Positions 1 to 5,282 of a stretch of 5,282 nt of DNA are shown here, piece by piece. Source of the DNA: an uncultured bacterium (GTDB lineage Bacteria; Patescibacteriota; Dojkabacteria; SC72); contig CALLXA010000091.1 of the NCBI GenBank assembly GCA_938015795.1, positions 1 through 5,282 on the forward strand, written 5' to 3'. The position numbers and the translations under genes are program-made. How positions within the stretch are numbered: the stretch's first letter is position 1; each line of letters begins with the position of its first letter. The notes below the pieces were generated by a model. That model worked only from the letters and a program-made list of their open reading frames with translations. It was not told the origin of the DNA and did no database searches.

Positions 1-46
1 ACCACCGAGATCTACACTCTTTCCCTACACGACGCTCTTCCGATCT
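1..46 (+). other. Illumina P5/TruSeq universal adapter contamination
   Basis: These 46 bases match the 3' 46 bases of the 58-nt Illumina universal adapter. They start at its ACCACCGAGATCTACAC segment and end exactly at the ligation end GCTCTTCCGATCT. The composition is visibly richer in C and G than the AT-rich sequence that follows at base 47. This is a library artefact left at a contig end and not part of the organism's DNA. No gene should be called across it. It also shows that the truncation of the next gene is an assembly edge and not a biological deletion. Confidence 0.98.
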
Positions 47-47
47 A

Positions 48-533
48 ATTATTTCCTCATTACTACATAATCCAGAAATACTGTTTTTAGATGAACCAAC
101 TATTGGTTTGGATATTGTATCTCAATATAGATTGAGAGATTTTTTTAAGGAATATAACAAGAGATATAATACAACCGTATTGTTGACTAGCCACAATATG
201 GAGGATGTTAAAGATCTTTGTAAAAGAGTTATCGTTATTGATAAGGGTGTTATTCTTTTTGATGGTAAAGTTGTCGATTTAGTAAAAAAGTTTGTGGAGA
301 AAAAAGAGGTGTCTTTTGTTTCTAAAGTAAATATTTTTGAAAAAGATTTAGAAAAATATGGTGAAGTTATTAAAGTGAAGGGTAGGGTTGTAAATTTACG
401 AGTTGATAGAAAAGAAAGTACGAAGATTGTTACTGAAATATTGAAAAATATAGAAATAGATGACATTGATATTCAAGAACCACGATTAGAAGATATTGTT
501 AAGGATATTTTTGAGAAGGGTTATAAGATTTAA
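48..533 (+). CDS. ABC transporter ATP-binding protein, 3' part (5' truncated)
   Basis: This is the C-terminal 161 residues of an ATPase subunit that would power an ABC-2-type exporter from the cytoplasmic side of the membrane. Visible in order are a Walker B strand ILFLDEP (residues 11-17 of the fragment, with D15 and catalytic E16), the D-loop TIGLD (18-22), and the H-switch LLTSH (His49). A C-terminal extension of about 100 residues follows, ending in an EPRLEDIVKDIF-type stretch like that of DrrA/NatA-like ATPases (DUF4162 type). The Walker A and LSGGQ-type signature should lie just to the left but are cut off by the adapter junction. The reading frame stays open from base 48, so the TTG at 108, inside the D-loop, is not the real start. 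No permease gene is in the window, and a tRNA gene follows within 35 nt, so the partner is probably upstream. The substrate cannot be told. Confidence 0.95.
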   Translation: MISSLLHNPEILFLDEPTIGLDIVSQYRLRDFFKEYNKRYNTTVLLTSHNMEDVKDLCKRVIVIDKGVILFDGKVVDLVKKFVEKKEVSFVSKVNIFEKDLEKYGEVIKVKGRVVNLRVDRKESTKIVTEILKNIEIDDIDIQEPRLEDIVKDIFEKGYKI

Positions 534-540
534 AGTATTT

Positions 541-549
541 TGGTATAAT
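541..549 (+). promoter_or_regulatory. Extended -10 promoter for tRNA-Ser
   Basis: TGGTATAAT is a perfect TGnTATAAT extended -10 element. A recognisable -35 is lacking: the hexamer 17 nt upstream, TTATAA at 521-526, matches the consensus at only three positions, which an extended -10 tolerates. Transcription would start near 556, leaving about 12 nt of leader before the mature tRNA 5' end at 569. The element lies in the 35-nt gap after the ABC gene, so the tRNA can be transcribed independently. Confidence 0.7.
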
Positions 550-568
550 TCCTCTGTCTTTGTATATT

Positions 569-655
569 GGAGAGGTGTCAGAGTGGTCGAATGAGACGGT
601 CTTGAAAACCGTTGTGCAGGCAACTGTACCGTGGGTTCGAATCCCACCCTCTCCG
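569..655 (+). tRNA. tRNA-Ser (anticodon UGA)
   Basis: This is an 87-nt class II tRNA with all arms visible. The acceptor stem GGAGAGG (569-575) pairs with CCTCTCC (648-654). The D-stem TCA/TGA (578-580, 592-594) encloses a loop containing the conserved GG. The anticodon stem ACGGT/ACCGT (596-600, 608-612) holds the loop CTTGAAA, with anticodon TGA at 603-605. A long variable arm (614-619 with 624-629, GCAA tetraloop) marks a serine tRNA. The T-arm GTGGG/CCCAC (631-635, 643-647) has loop TTCGAAT. The discriminator is G655, usual for bacterial tRNA-Ser. CCA is not encoded (the next bases are TTC), so it must be added by the CCA-adding enzyme, whose gene lies at 4440 onward. This tRNA reads UCA and, by wobble, other UCN serine codons. 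Confidence 0.97.
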
Positions 656-666
656 TTCTAAATTAT

Positions 667-672
667 TATAAT
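667..672 (+). promoter_or_regulatory. Candidate -10 box for the small membrane ORF
   Basis: TATAAT is a perfect -10 hexamer in the 25-nt gap between the tRNA and the ATG at 681. The hexamer ends 8 nt before the ATG, so a transcript started from it would begin at or next to the start codon, giving a leaderless or nearly leaderless mRNA. The -35 position falls inside the tRNA T-arm and acceptor stem and does not resemble TTGACA. TATAAT-like strings also arise easily by chance in such AT-rich DNA. Confidence 0.35.
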
Positions 673-680
673 TATCAAAG

Positions 681-893
681 ATGAAGCCATTTTTTATTGC
701 TTCTTTAATCTTGAATGTCTTGTTGATCGTACTATTGGGTATAATGTTTTTTACAAATATATTTGACGTAAATCTTTTTAAGAAATCTTCACCATCAGTT
801 TGTAGTGAACTTTACAATGTAGCAGTTGAAAATAATACAGAAAAAGATTTTGTAGAGGAATATGGCAACTGGTGTTTAGAAATGGCTAAGTAA
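681..893 (+). CDS. Small single-pass membrane protein, function unknown
   Basis: I do not recognise this 70-residue protein. It has a short basic N-terminus (MKPFF), one hydrophobic membrane segment at about residues 5-28, and a polar, acidic tail of about 40 residues. The tail holds two cysteines (Cys41 and Cys65), which could form a disulfide if it lies outside the cytoplasm. The N-terminal segment could be a membrane anchor or an uncleaved signal peptide. The start is fixed: an in-frame TAA lies at 669-671 and the ATG at 681 is the first start after it. There is no Shine-Dalgarno sequence. The gene starts 25 nt after the tRNA, so it may be co-transcribed with it or use the TATAAT at 667-672. 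The amino-acid pattern (hydrophobic helix, then a soluble tail rich in Glu, Asn and Lys) supports a real gene over chance, but its length leaves some doubt. Confidence 0.7.
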   Translation: MKPFFIASLILNVLLIVLLGIMFFTNIFDVNLFKKSSPSVCSELYNVAVENNTEKDFVEEYGNWCLEMAK

Positions 894-942
894 TACATTA
901 ATGAGGGTATTTGTTTTGTTTTTGTTTTAAATCTTTATAATT

Positions 943-1551
943 ATGGATATTGCAATTATCGTCTTTGAAATAGTAAAGAGAACAAAGTATCCTCTCTTAT
1001 TTATTATATTTTTATTAGAAGGTCCAATTGCTGGATTTATTTCTTCGATGCTTTCTGCAAATGGTCAATTCAATATCTGGATTATTTGTATATTATTCTT
1101 CTCTGCTGAAATCATTGCAGATATCTTTTTCTTTTACATAGGTAAGGGTATGTCTAAAAGTAATTTAGGAAAAAGGTTGGCTAATATAGATAAGGGGTTT
1201 TTGAAAGAAGTTAATCGTTCTGCACATGAGAATTTTTTCAAGGTGTTATTTATATTAAAAGTATCAAGTATATTTGCAGTTCCTGGTATCATATATCTTG
1301 GAAATATAAAGGCTGTTAGTGATAAAAGATTTATTATATATACAACAATAATATGTTTCTTTAAGGATAGCATAACTGTTTTGTTGGGATATCAAGCAGG
1401 TATTGAGTTAAGTAAATTCATACAGCTATATAATATATATCAACTTTTTGGTGGATTATTACTACTGATATCTGTTGTATACTTAATCGTGAAAGTATAT
1501 AAAAATCAGATAAAGAGTTTTTTACTAAGCTTTATAAAAAATAAGATTTAA
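943..1551 (+). CDS. DedA/VTT-like (SNARE-associated) membrane protein
   Basis: This is a 202-residue polytopic membrane protein. Its pattern resembles the DedA/VTT family: a first hydrophobic segment leading into EGPIAG (26-31), a small-residue stretch with a Gly near 41, a second long segment ending in ADIFFFYIGKG (59-69), a basic loop of about 30 residues, then FILKVSSIFAVPGI (103-116) where the family has an FxRFxPGxR-like motif, and LLGYQAG (147-153) matching the conserved GY element. A final hydrophobic helix (about 168-186) and a basic tail follow. Bacterial DedA proteins are inner-membrane proteins, and some move undecaprenyl phosphate back across the membrane. The usual arginines of the FxRFxPGxR motif are not conserved here (Lys106 lies near the first), so function may differ. 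The start is fixed by an in-frame TAA at 928-930. No Shine-Dalgarno is seen. The gene ends 10 nt before the glycosyltransferase, which suggests one transcript. Confidence 0.68.
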   Translation: MDIAIIVFEIVKRTKYPLLFIIFLLEGPIAGFISSMLSANGQFNIWIICILFFSAEIIADIFFFYIGKGMSKSNLGKRLANIDKGFLKEVNRSAHENFFKVLFILKVSSIFAVPGIIYLGNIKAVSDKRFIIYTTIICFFKDSITVLLGYQAGIELSKFIQLYNIYQLFGGLLLLISVVYLIVKVYKNQIKSFLLSFIKNKI

Positions 1552-1561
1552 ATATTGAATA

Positions 1562-3181
1562 ATGGGAATATTTGACAAAAAAGAGAGTGAACATATTGAC
1601 AATCCATATAAACCTAAAGATAAAAATAACGGATACCCAAGAAACATATCTTTTTTTAAGATAAGATTTTTTGAAATCATACCTGGTCTTTTAACTTGGT
1701 TGCTTTTGCTTGCTCCTATTATTTTTGCAATATTTAAATTAGATAAGCTGTTTGTTATCTATATAGCATATCTTGCTGCATATTGGAGTGTAAGGACTGT
1801 AAAATTTGTATATGGTGTAATTTTAGGTGTTCATAGAACAGAAGAAGCTTTAAAGATTGATTGGGTTAAAAAGATAAAGGAAGAGAAGGAAAGTGATTTT
1901 GATAGAATTAGATTAATATATCTTTGTCCTGTATATGGAGAATCTTTGGAGACTTTGCTCCCATCTTTTGATGCTTTTGCTAAAAGTGATGTAGGTGCTA
2001 AAAAGATAGATGTTGTTGTTGCAATGGAAGAGAAGAAAGCTGAGTTCCAGTTGGAAAATTTTAAAAAGCTTAAAGAAAAATACGGTGATCAATTTGGCAG
2101 TATGAGATATTATATTCATCCAGCAGGTATTCCAGGTGAAATAGCTGGAGTTAAGGGAGCAAATATAAATTGGGCGATGAGGCACTTTGTTAAAGAATTG
2201 CAACAAGAAGGTAAAGATATTCATGATTATTTGCTGGTTACTTGTGATTCAGATTTAAGGCCACATCCTAAGTATCTCTCTGCAATAGTTTACAAATATC
2301 TTACAGGTGATGATCCTGATATGAAATACTATGCAACTGCTATACATACTTTTAATAATAATATTTGGAGAGTGCCATCTTTAATACGTGTTCATTCTAC
2401 AATGCTGACTCTTGTTATTTTACAGAGTTGGGCGATTAGTAAGAGGGAGAGAGTATTATTTAGTAAAGAGGAAATTTTTGTTAAAGATTCTTTCTCTTCA
2501 TATGTCGTCAATCTTAAGACTCTTCATGATTTGGAATATTGGGATCCTGAGATAGCTAATGATGATACCGCCTTCTATTGGAATGCAATGGTTAGGACAA
2601 AGGGTAAATTTAAGAGTGAAGAAGTATATATACCAACATATAACGATGCTGTTGAAAATGAGACATATTACAAAACTCATAAATCATTCTACAAACAGCA
2701 ACATAGATGGGGTTGGGGTATTATTAATGTGCCTATTACTTTAGCTAGTATTAGTAAAGACAAAACATTTCCATTTAACAAGAAATTGTTTTTATTAAAG
2801 ATGATATTTGAATCTCAGATTTGGTATTTAACAGTTGTTTTTGTTATTACTTTTGGTATAACGATAATGAGTTGGATTAATCCAAATTTTCAATTTTCGG
2901 CATATGCATATAATTTACCTAAGATATTAAGTTATGTTTTTTCAGTAATTACTCTCTCTAATATTCCAATAGTTATATATAGAAGGAAGATAACTCCAGT
3001 TCCACAAAATTGGAAATGGTGGAGACATATTCTTGATGTTTTAGAAACATTTTTAGTTACTGTAAATATGTTAACCTTTGCCTTTTTACCATTTCTTCAA
3101 GCTATGACAGAGATGATGTTAGGGGCTACTAGTTTTAAAAGAAACTTCTATGTTACAGATAAGGTTAAGATAAAGAAGTAG
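1562..3181 (+). CDS. Membrane-embedded family 2 glycosyltransferase, cellulose-synthase-like
   Basis: This 539-residue enzyme probably transfers sugars from a nucleotide-sugar on the cytoplasmic face of the membrane, possibly while extruding a polysaccharide. It has a polar N-terminus, two membrane segments (about 37-58 and 62-88), then a cytoplasmic GT-A domain. Family motifs appear in order: CPVYGE (122-127), KGANINWA (198-205), the metal and nucleotide-binding DxD in TCDSD (227-231), an acidic NDD (333-335) at the position of the catalytic-base ED motif, and QQHRW (379-383), which fits the QxxRW signature of processive enzymes. Three or more membrane segments follow (about 409-437, 454-473, 489-516). 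The length suits a BcsA-like core, but there is no PilZ domain, so no cyclic-di-GMP control is evident. The start is fixed by an in-frame TGA at 1556-1558. There is no Shine-Dalgarno site. The product and sugar cannot be told from sequence. Confidence 0.93.
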   Translation: MGIFDKKESEHIDNPYKPKDKNNGYPRNISFFKIRFFEIIPGLLTWLLLLAPIIFAIFKLDKLFVIYIAYLAAYWSVRTVKFVYGVILGVHRTEEALKIDWVKKIKEEKESDFDRIRLIYLCPVYGESLETLLPSFDAFAKSDVGAKKIDVVVAMEEKKAEFQLENFKKLKEKYGDQFGSMRYYIHPAGIPGEIAGVKGANINWAMRHFVKELQQEGKDIHDYLLVTCDSDLRPHPKYLSAIVYKYLTGDDPDMKYYATAIHTFNNNIWRVPSLIRVHSTMLTLVILQSWAISKRERVLFSKEEIFVKDSFSSYVVNLKTLHDLEYWDPEIANDDTAFYWNAMVRTKGKFKSEEVYIPTYNDAVENETYYKTHKSFYKQQHRWGWGIINVPITLASISKDKTFPFNKKLFLLKMIFESQIWYLTVVFVITFGITIMSWINPNFQFSAYAYNLPKILSYVFSVITLSNIPIVIYRRKITPVPQNWKWWRHILDVLETFLVTVNMLTFAFLPFLQAMTEMMLGATSFKRNFYVTDKVKIKK

Positions 3182-3216
3182 GGTTAATCAATAGTTAATA
3201 TCTTTAATATACATTG

Positions 3217-3240
3217 TATGTAGATAAGTTTTTCTACATA
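3217..3240. repeat. Perfect 8-bp inverted repeat before the exported-protein gene
   Basis: TATGTAGA (3217-3224) is the exact reverse complement of TCTACATA (3233-3240), with an 8-nt spacer (3225-3232). It ends 4 nt before the ATG at 3245. It is not a classic terminator on the + strand, because the stem is AT-rich and is followed by A residues and not a T run. It could be an operator for a dimeric regulator, or an RNA hairpin that affects initiation of the next gene, whose start lacks a Shine-Dalgarno. The right arm contains TACATA (3235-3240), a weak -10 match that would give an almost leaderless transcript. Chance occurrence in AT-rich DNA is possible. Confidence 0.45.
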
Positions 3241-3244
3241 AAAA

Positions 3245-4498
3245 ATGTATTCAAAAATTCTTAAAATATATCCTCTCTTTTTTATTATTTTCTTTTTAAC
3301 CTTCTTTCCAAAATATATTTTTGCAGATACACAAGATTCCTCTGCTATTGATTTGATACAAACTGTTGGTTTGAGTATAAATAGTTTGCCGTTAAATGAT
3401 TTTTACTCTCCATCCTCTGTATCATACGATGAGGAAAGCATCTTTGGTATGTATTCTTCTGAAATTTCGAATGTATACAATATTGAAAATCTTGTTGATA
3501 TGGATGGCAAGAGGAGAATTCCTGGCGAATTAGATAGCTTAAGATTACCTCCTAGAAGTCTTGTAGACTTAACATATTTCTATCAAAATATTAGTGATGT
3601 ATTTTTAGAAAAAATTTCTACACCATTAAGTTTGAATAATTTCTCTAGTGGTAGTCTTGCTAATGTAATAAATGTTACAGGTTGGAACTTGGATAGAATA
3701 ACTACTAAATGGGGTGAGGTGAGTTTATATAAAGATGGTGTTAGTAAAGAGTATAAAGTAGATAGAAATTTAACTGCCAATGGTCAGGGGAATCTTTTGT
3801 TGGGTACATATCAAGTTATTCAACCTTTGGAAATTACTTCTTGGTCTGTTGTTCCTAATTTTGATTCTCAAGTAGTAGGAATAACAGTTGTTGTTAAAAA
3901 TATTTCAGATGAATATCTTAATGATATAGGTTATGAACATTGTGGATATCTTTTAAAGAGAAACTTTTTACCTTTTGAAGAATTTATATATAAATATGAA
4001 TTAGATAAAAATTTTAAAGAAGATGAAGATATCGATTTGAGTACTATTCAAATAGATGATCCTAATACTAGGGTAGAGTGCTCTGTTTCAGGAAGCCGTT
4101 GGTATCAATACTTTTTGACAGATAGTATATCTGTATTTTCATATTTCAATAACAGTTGGTTCAGTGGTGCATATGTCCAACCTCAGGTTGAAAGTTTTTG
4201 TATTCAAAGGTTACCATATAAGTTTAATTCTCCATCTATTAAATATATTTATAAACAAGTGAGTGTGGATAACATTGTGGAAAATAAAGATAATCAAGAA
4301 GTACTAGGTATCGAGTATAGCGCTATTGATAAATTAAAAGAACTTCCAAAGACATTTAAAAATGATCCCTTCCTTTTACTATGTTTACTTGTTGTTGATA
4401 TATATCTTTGGTATTCTTTTTGTATTAAAAGGAGACAATATGAAAGTAAGAATAACAATACCAGAATATGTTCAAAAAGTTGCAAGGATGCTCAATAA
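3245..4498 (+). CDS. Exported membrane-anchored protein, function unknown
   Basis: I do not recognise this 417-residue protein. Its architecture is clear. The N-terminal signal peptide has basic residues (MYSKILK), a hydrophobic core (about 9-21) and a likely cleavage after Ala27 in YIFA/DTQ. An extracytoplasmic region of about 345 residues follows, then one membrane helix (about 375-394), a stop-transfer KRR (395-397) and a short basic tail inside the cell. The outer region is rich in Ser, Asn, Asp and Tyr. The segment around 207-345 (VVGITVVVKNISDEYL and the alternating beta-like stretches after it) resembles an Ig-like beta-sandwich, but this is a weak impression. Three cysteines lie outside (233, 279, 319). 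The start is fixed by an in-frame TAA at 3239-3241, with no Shine-Dalgarno site. The last 59 nt overlap the CCA-enzyme gene. Position after the glycosyltransferase suggests a role at the cell surface with its glycan product, which is inference. Confidence 0.85.
   Translation: MYSKILKIYPLFFIIFFLTFFPKYIFADTQDSSAIDLIQTVGLSINSLPLNDFYSPSSVSYDEESIFGMYSSEISNVYNIENLVDMDGKRRIPGELDSLRLPPRSLVDLTYFYQNISDVFLEKISTPLSLNNFSSGSLANVINVTGWNLDRITTKWGEVSLYKDGVSKEYKVDRNLTANGQGNLLLGTYQVIQPLEITSWSVVPNFDSQVVGITVVVKNISDEYLNDIGYEHCGYLLKRNFLPFEEFIYKYELDKNFKEDEDIDLSTIQIDDPNTRVECSVSGSRWYQYFLTDSISVFSYFNNSWFSGAYVQPQVESFCIQRLPYKFNSPSIKYIYKQVSVDNIVENKDNQEVLGIEYSAIDKLKELPKTFKNDPFLLLCLLVVDIYLWYSFCIKRRQYESKNNNTRICSKSCKDAQ
4429..4434 (+). 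promoter_or_regulatory. Strong Shine-Dalgarno for the CCA-adding enzyme
   Basis: AAGGAG lies 5 nt before the ATG at 4440, inside the end of the preceding coding region. It decides the start of the cca gene and points to translational coupling, with ribosomes translating the exported-protein gene passing over it. It is the only clear Shine-Dalgarno motif at any of the five starts visible in the window. Confidence 0.85.
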
Positions 4499-5282
4499 AG
4501 AGGGCTTTGACTGCTATTTGGTTGGAGGGGCTTTAAGAGATCTTGTTTTAGGTAAAAATCCTCATGATTATGATTTGGCAACTGATGCGTTGCCAGATGA
4601 AATGTTAAATATATTTCCTAAATCAATTTCCGTTGGTGCTAAATTTGGTACTGTAATGGCACTGATTCAAGATTCTAAAGGAGAAACACATGAAGTAGAG
4701 GTAACAACTTTTAGAAGTGAATCTGATTATACTGATGGAAGATGGCCTACCAATGTTGAATTTGTAGACGAGATCGACAAGGATTTGGGTAGAAGAGATT
4801 TTACATTCAATGCTATGGCAATGGATCTTACACTACTTGATCTAGATGGAGAAGAAACAGAACAAGAAGCTGAATTGTATGATCCTTTTGATGGTGTTGG
4901 AGATATATCAAAAAAAATTGTTAAAGCTGTTGGTACTCCACTGGAGAGGTTTGAAGAGGATGGCTTAAGAGCTTACAAGGCTTGTAGGATGGCTTCTCAA
5001 TTAGGATTTGAAATAGAGGAGAATACATTCCAAGCAATAACTCAGGCTCTACCTGTTGCCGCTCAGGTCTCAATGGAAAGGGTTAGAGATGAGTTTATGA
5101 AAATGTTACTATCATCACCTCAACCTTCATTAGGTATTGACCTAATGAGACAGACAGGATTGTTAAAACTTTTCATGCCTGAGCTTTTAGAAGGATATGG
5201 TGTTGAGCAAAAGCTTTTTCATCATAATGATGTATATTGGCATAGCCTTAAAACCTGTGATGTAGCTCATGATAGTGTTAAA
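4440..5282 (+). CDS. cca: CCA-adding tRNA nucleotidyltransferase, 5' part (3' truncated)
   Basis: This is the first 281 residues of a class II nucleotidyltransferase that adds or repairs the 3' CCA end of tRNAs in the cytoplasm. Motif A is complete: LVGGALRD (27-34), then HDYDLAT (42-48), with D43 and D45 as the metal-binding pair. The head domain continues through EVTTFRSESDY (87-97) and RRDFTFNAMA (118-127). The neck has AVGTPLERFEEDGLRAYKAC (163-182), carrying the EDxLR and R183 elements that read incoming CTP and ATP. The final residues, HHNDVYWHS (261-269), look like the start of an HD-type domain found in many bacterial family members. The window edge cuts the gene, so CCA-adding and A-adding variants cannot be fully separated. 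The start is supported by AAGGAG 5 nt upstream and the usual short N-terminus before motif A. It overlaps the previous gene by 59 nt. The tRNA-Ser here lacks an encoded CCA and is a natural substrate. Confidence 0.97.
   Translation, partial: MKVRITIPEYVQKVARMLNKEGFDCYLVGGALRDLVLGKNPHDYDLATDALPDEMLNIFPKSISVGAKFGTVMALIQDSKGETHEVEVTTFRSESDYTDGRWPTNVEFVDEIDKDLGRRDFTFNAMAMDLTLLDLDGEETEQEAELYDPFDGVGDISKKIVKAVGTPLERFEEDGLRAYKACRMASQLGFEIEENTFQAITQALPVAAQVSMERVRDEFMKMLLSSPQPSLGIDLMRQTGLLKLFMPELLEGYGVEQKLFHHNDVYWHSLKTCDVAHDSVK

Noticed and set aside
108..170. TTG at 108 as the start of a short ABC-like protein
   Set aside because: It lies inside the D-loop motif, and the frame stays open to base 48 through a Walker B motif. 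The gene is simply cut by the contig end.
122..466. Minus-strand open frames, including those at 1134-1373, 1913-2224, 2498-2680, 3583-3780 and 4294-4485
   Set aside because: They lie opposite well-supported + strand genes and show no domain motifs. They are shadows of AT-rich coding sequence.
908..929. T-rich run after the small ORF as a terminator
   Set aside because: It is a run of T with regular single G, and no stem-loop precedes it, so an intrinsic terminator cannot be supported.
936..941. TATAAT as the promoter of the VTT-like gene
   Set aside because: It ends one base before the ATG at 943, so transcription would start inside the coding region and no later in-frame start codon is close by. 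The 10-mer TTATAATTAT also occurs at 666-675, but such strings are expected by chance in this composition.
2559..2744. A 61-residue + strand frame inside the glycosyltransferase
   Set aside because: It overlaps the catalytic NDD and QxxRW motifs of the real gene in another frame and has no recognisable features.
48..5282. Recoding of UGA (as Gly or Trp, seen in some AT-rich or CPR lineages)
   Set aside because: No in-frame TGA occurs in about 1,670 codons, whereas a recoded UGA would be frequent in such AT-rich genes. Trp is TGG throughout.

Overview
This is a piece of an AT-rich bacterial contig from short-read sequencing. The first 46 bases are not genomic: they match the Illumina P5/TruSeq universal adapter. 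Genomic sequence begins at base 47, so the left edge is an assembly end. Several traits suggest an uncultured small-genome lineage such as Patescibacteria (CPR): AT-rich codon use, almost no Shine-Dalgarno sites, a tRNA gene without an encoded CCA, short intergenic gaps, and unplaced membrane proteins. That placement is an inference. All visible stop codons are TAA or TAG, and no in-frame TGA occurs in about 1,670 codons, so UGA does not appear to be read as an amino acid.

Layout, all on the + strand. (1) 48-533: the 3' part of an ABC-transporter ATPase, cut by the contig end. (2) 569-655: tRNA-Ser(UGA) behind a good extended -10 promoter. (3) 681-893: a 70-residue single-pass membrane protein of unknown function, starting 25 nt after the tRNA. 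(4) 943-1551: a polytopic membrane protein resembling the DedA/VTT family. (5) 1562-3181: a membrane-embedded, cellulose-synthase-like family 2 glycosyltransferase, 10 nt downstream. (6) 3245-4498: an unrecognised exported protein with a signal peptide and a C-terminal membrane anchor. It is preceded by a perfect 8-bp inverted repeat. (7) 4440-5282: the CCA-adding tRNA nucleotidyltransferase, running off the right edge. It overlaps the previous gene by 59 nt and is the only gene here with a strong Shine-Dalgarno site.

How the genes may work together. Genes 4 to 6 look like an envelope module: a VTT-family membrane protein (some relatives move polyprenyl-phosphate carriers), a glycosyltransferase that would make or extend a glycan at the membrane, and an anchored extracytoplasmic protein that could bind or present the product. 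This is inferred from order and topology only. The CCA enzyme is functionally separate but fits the tRNA-Ser gene, whose CCA tail must be added after transcription. There is no gene-free stretch longer than 63 bases. I saw no insertion sequence, CRISPR array or phage gene.
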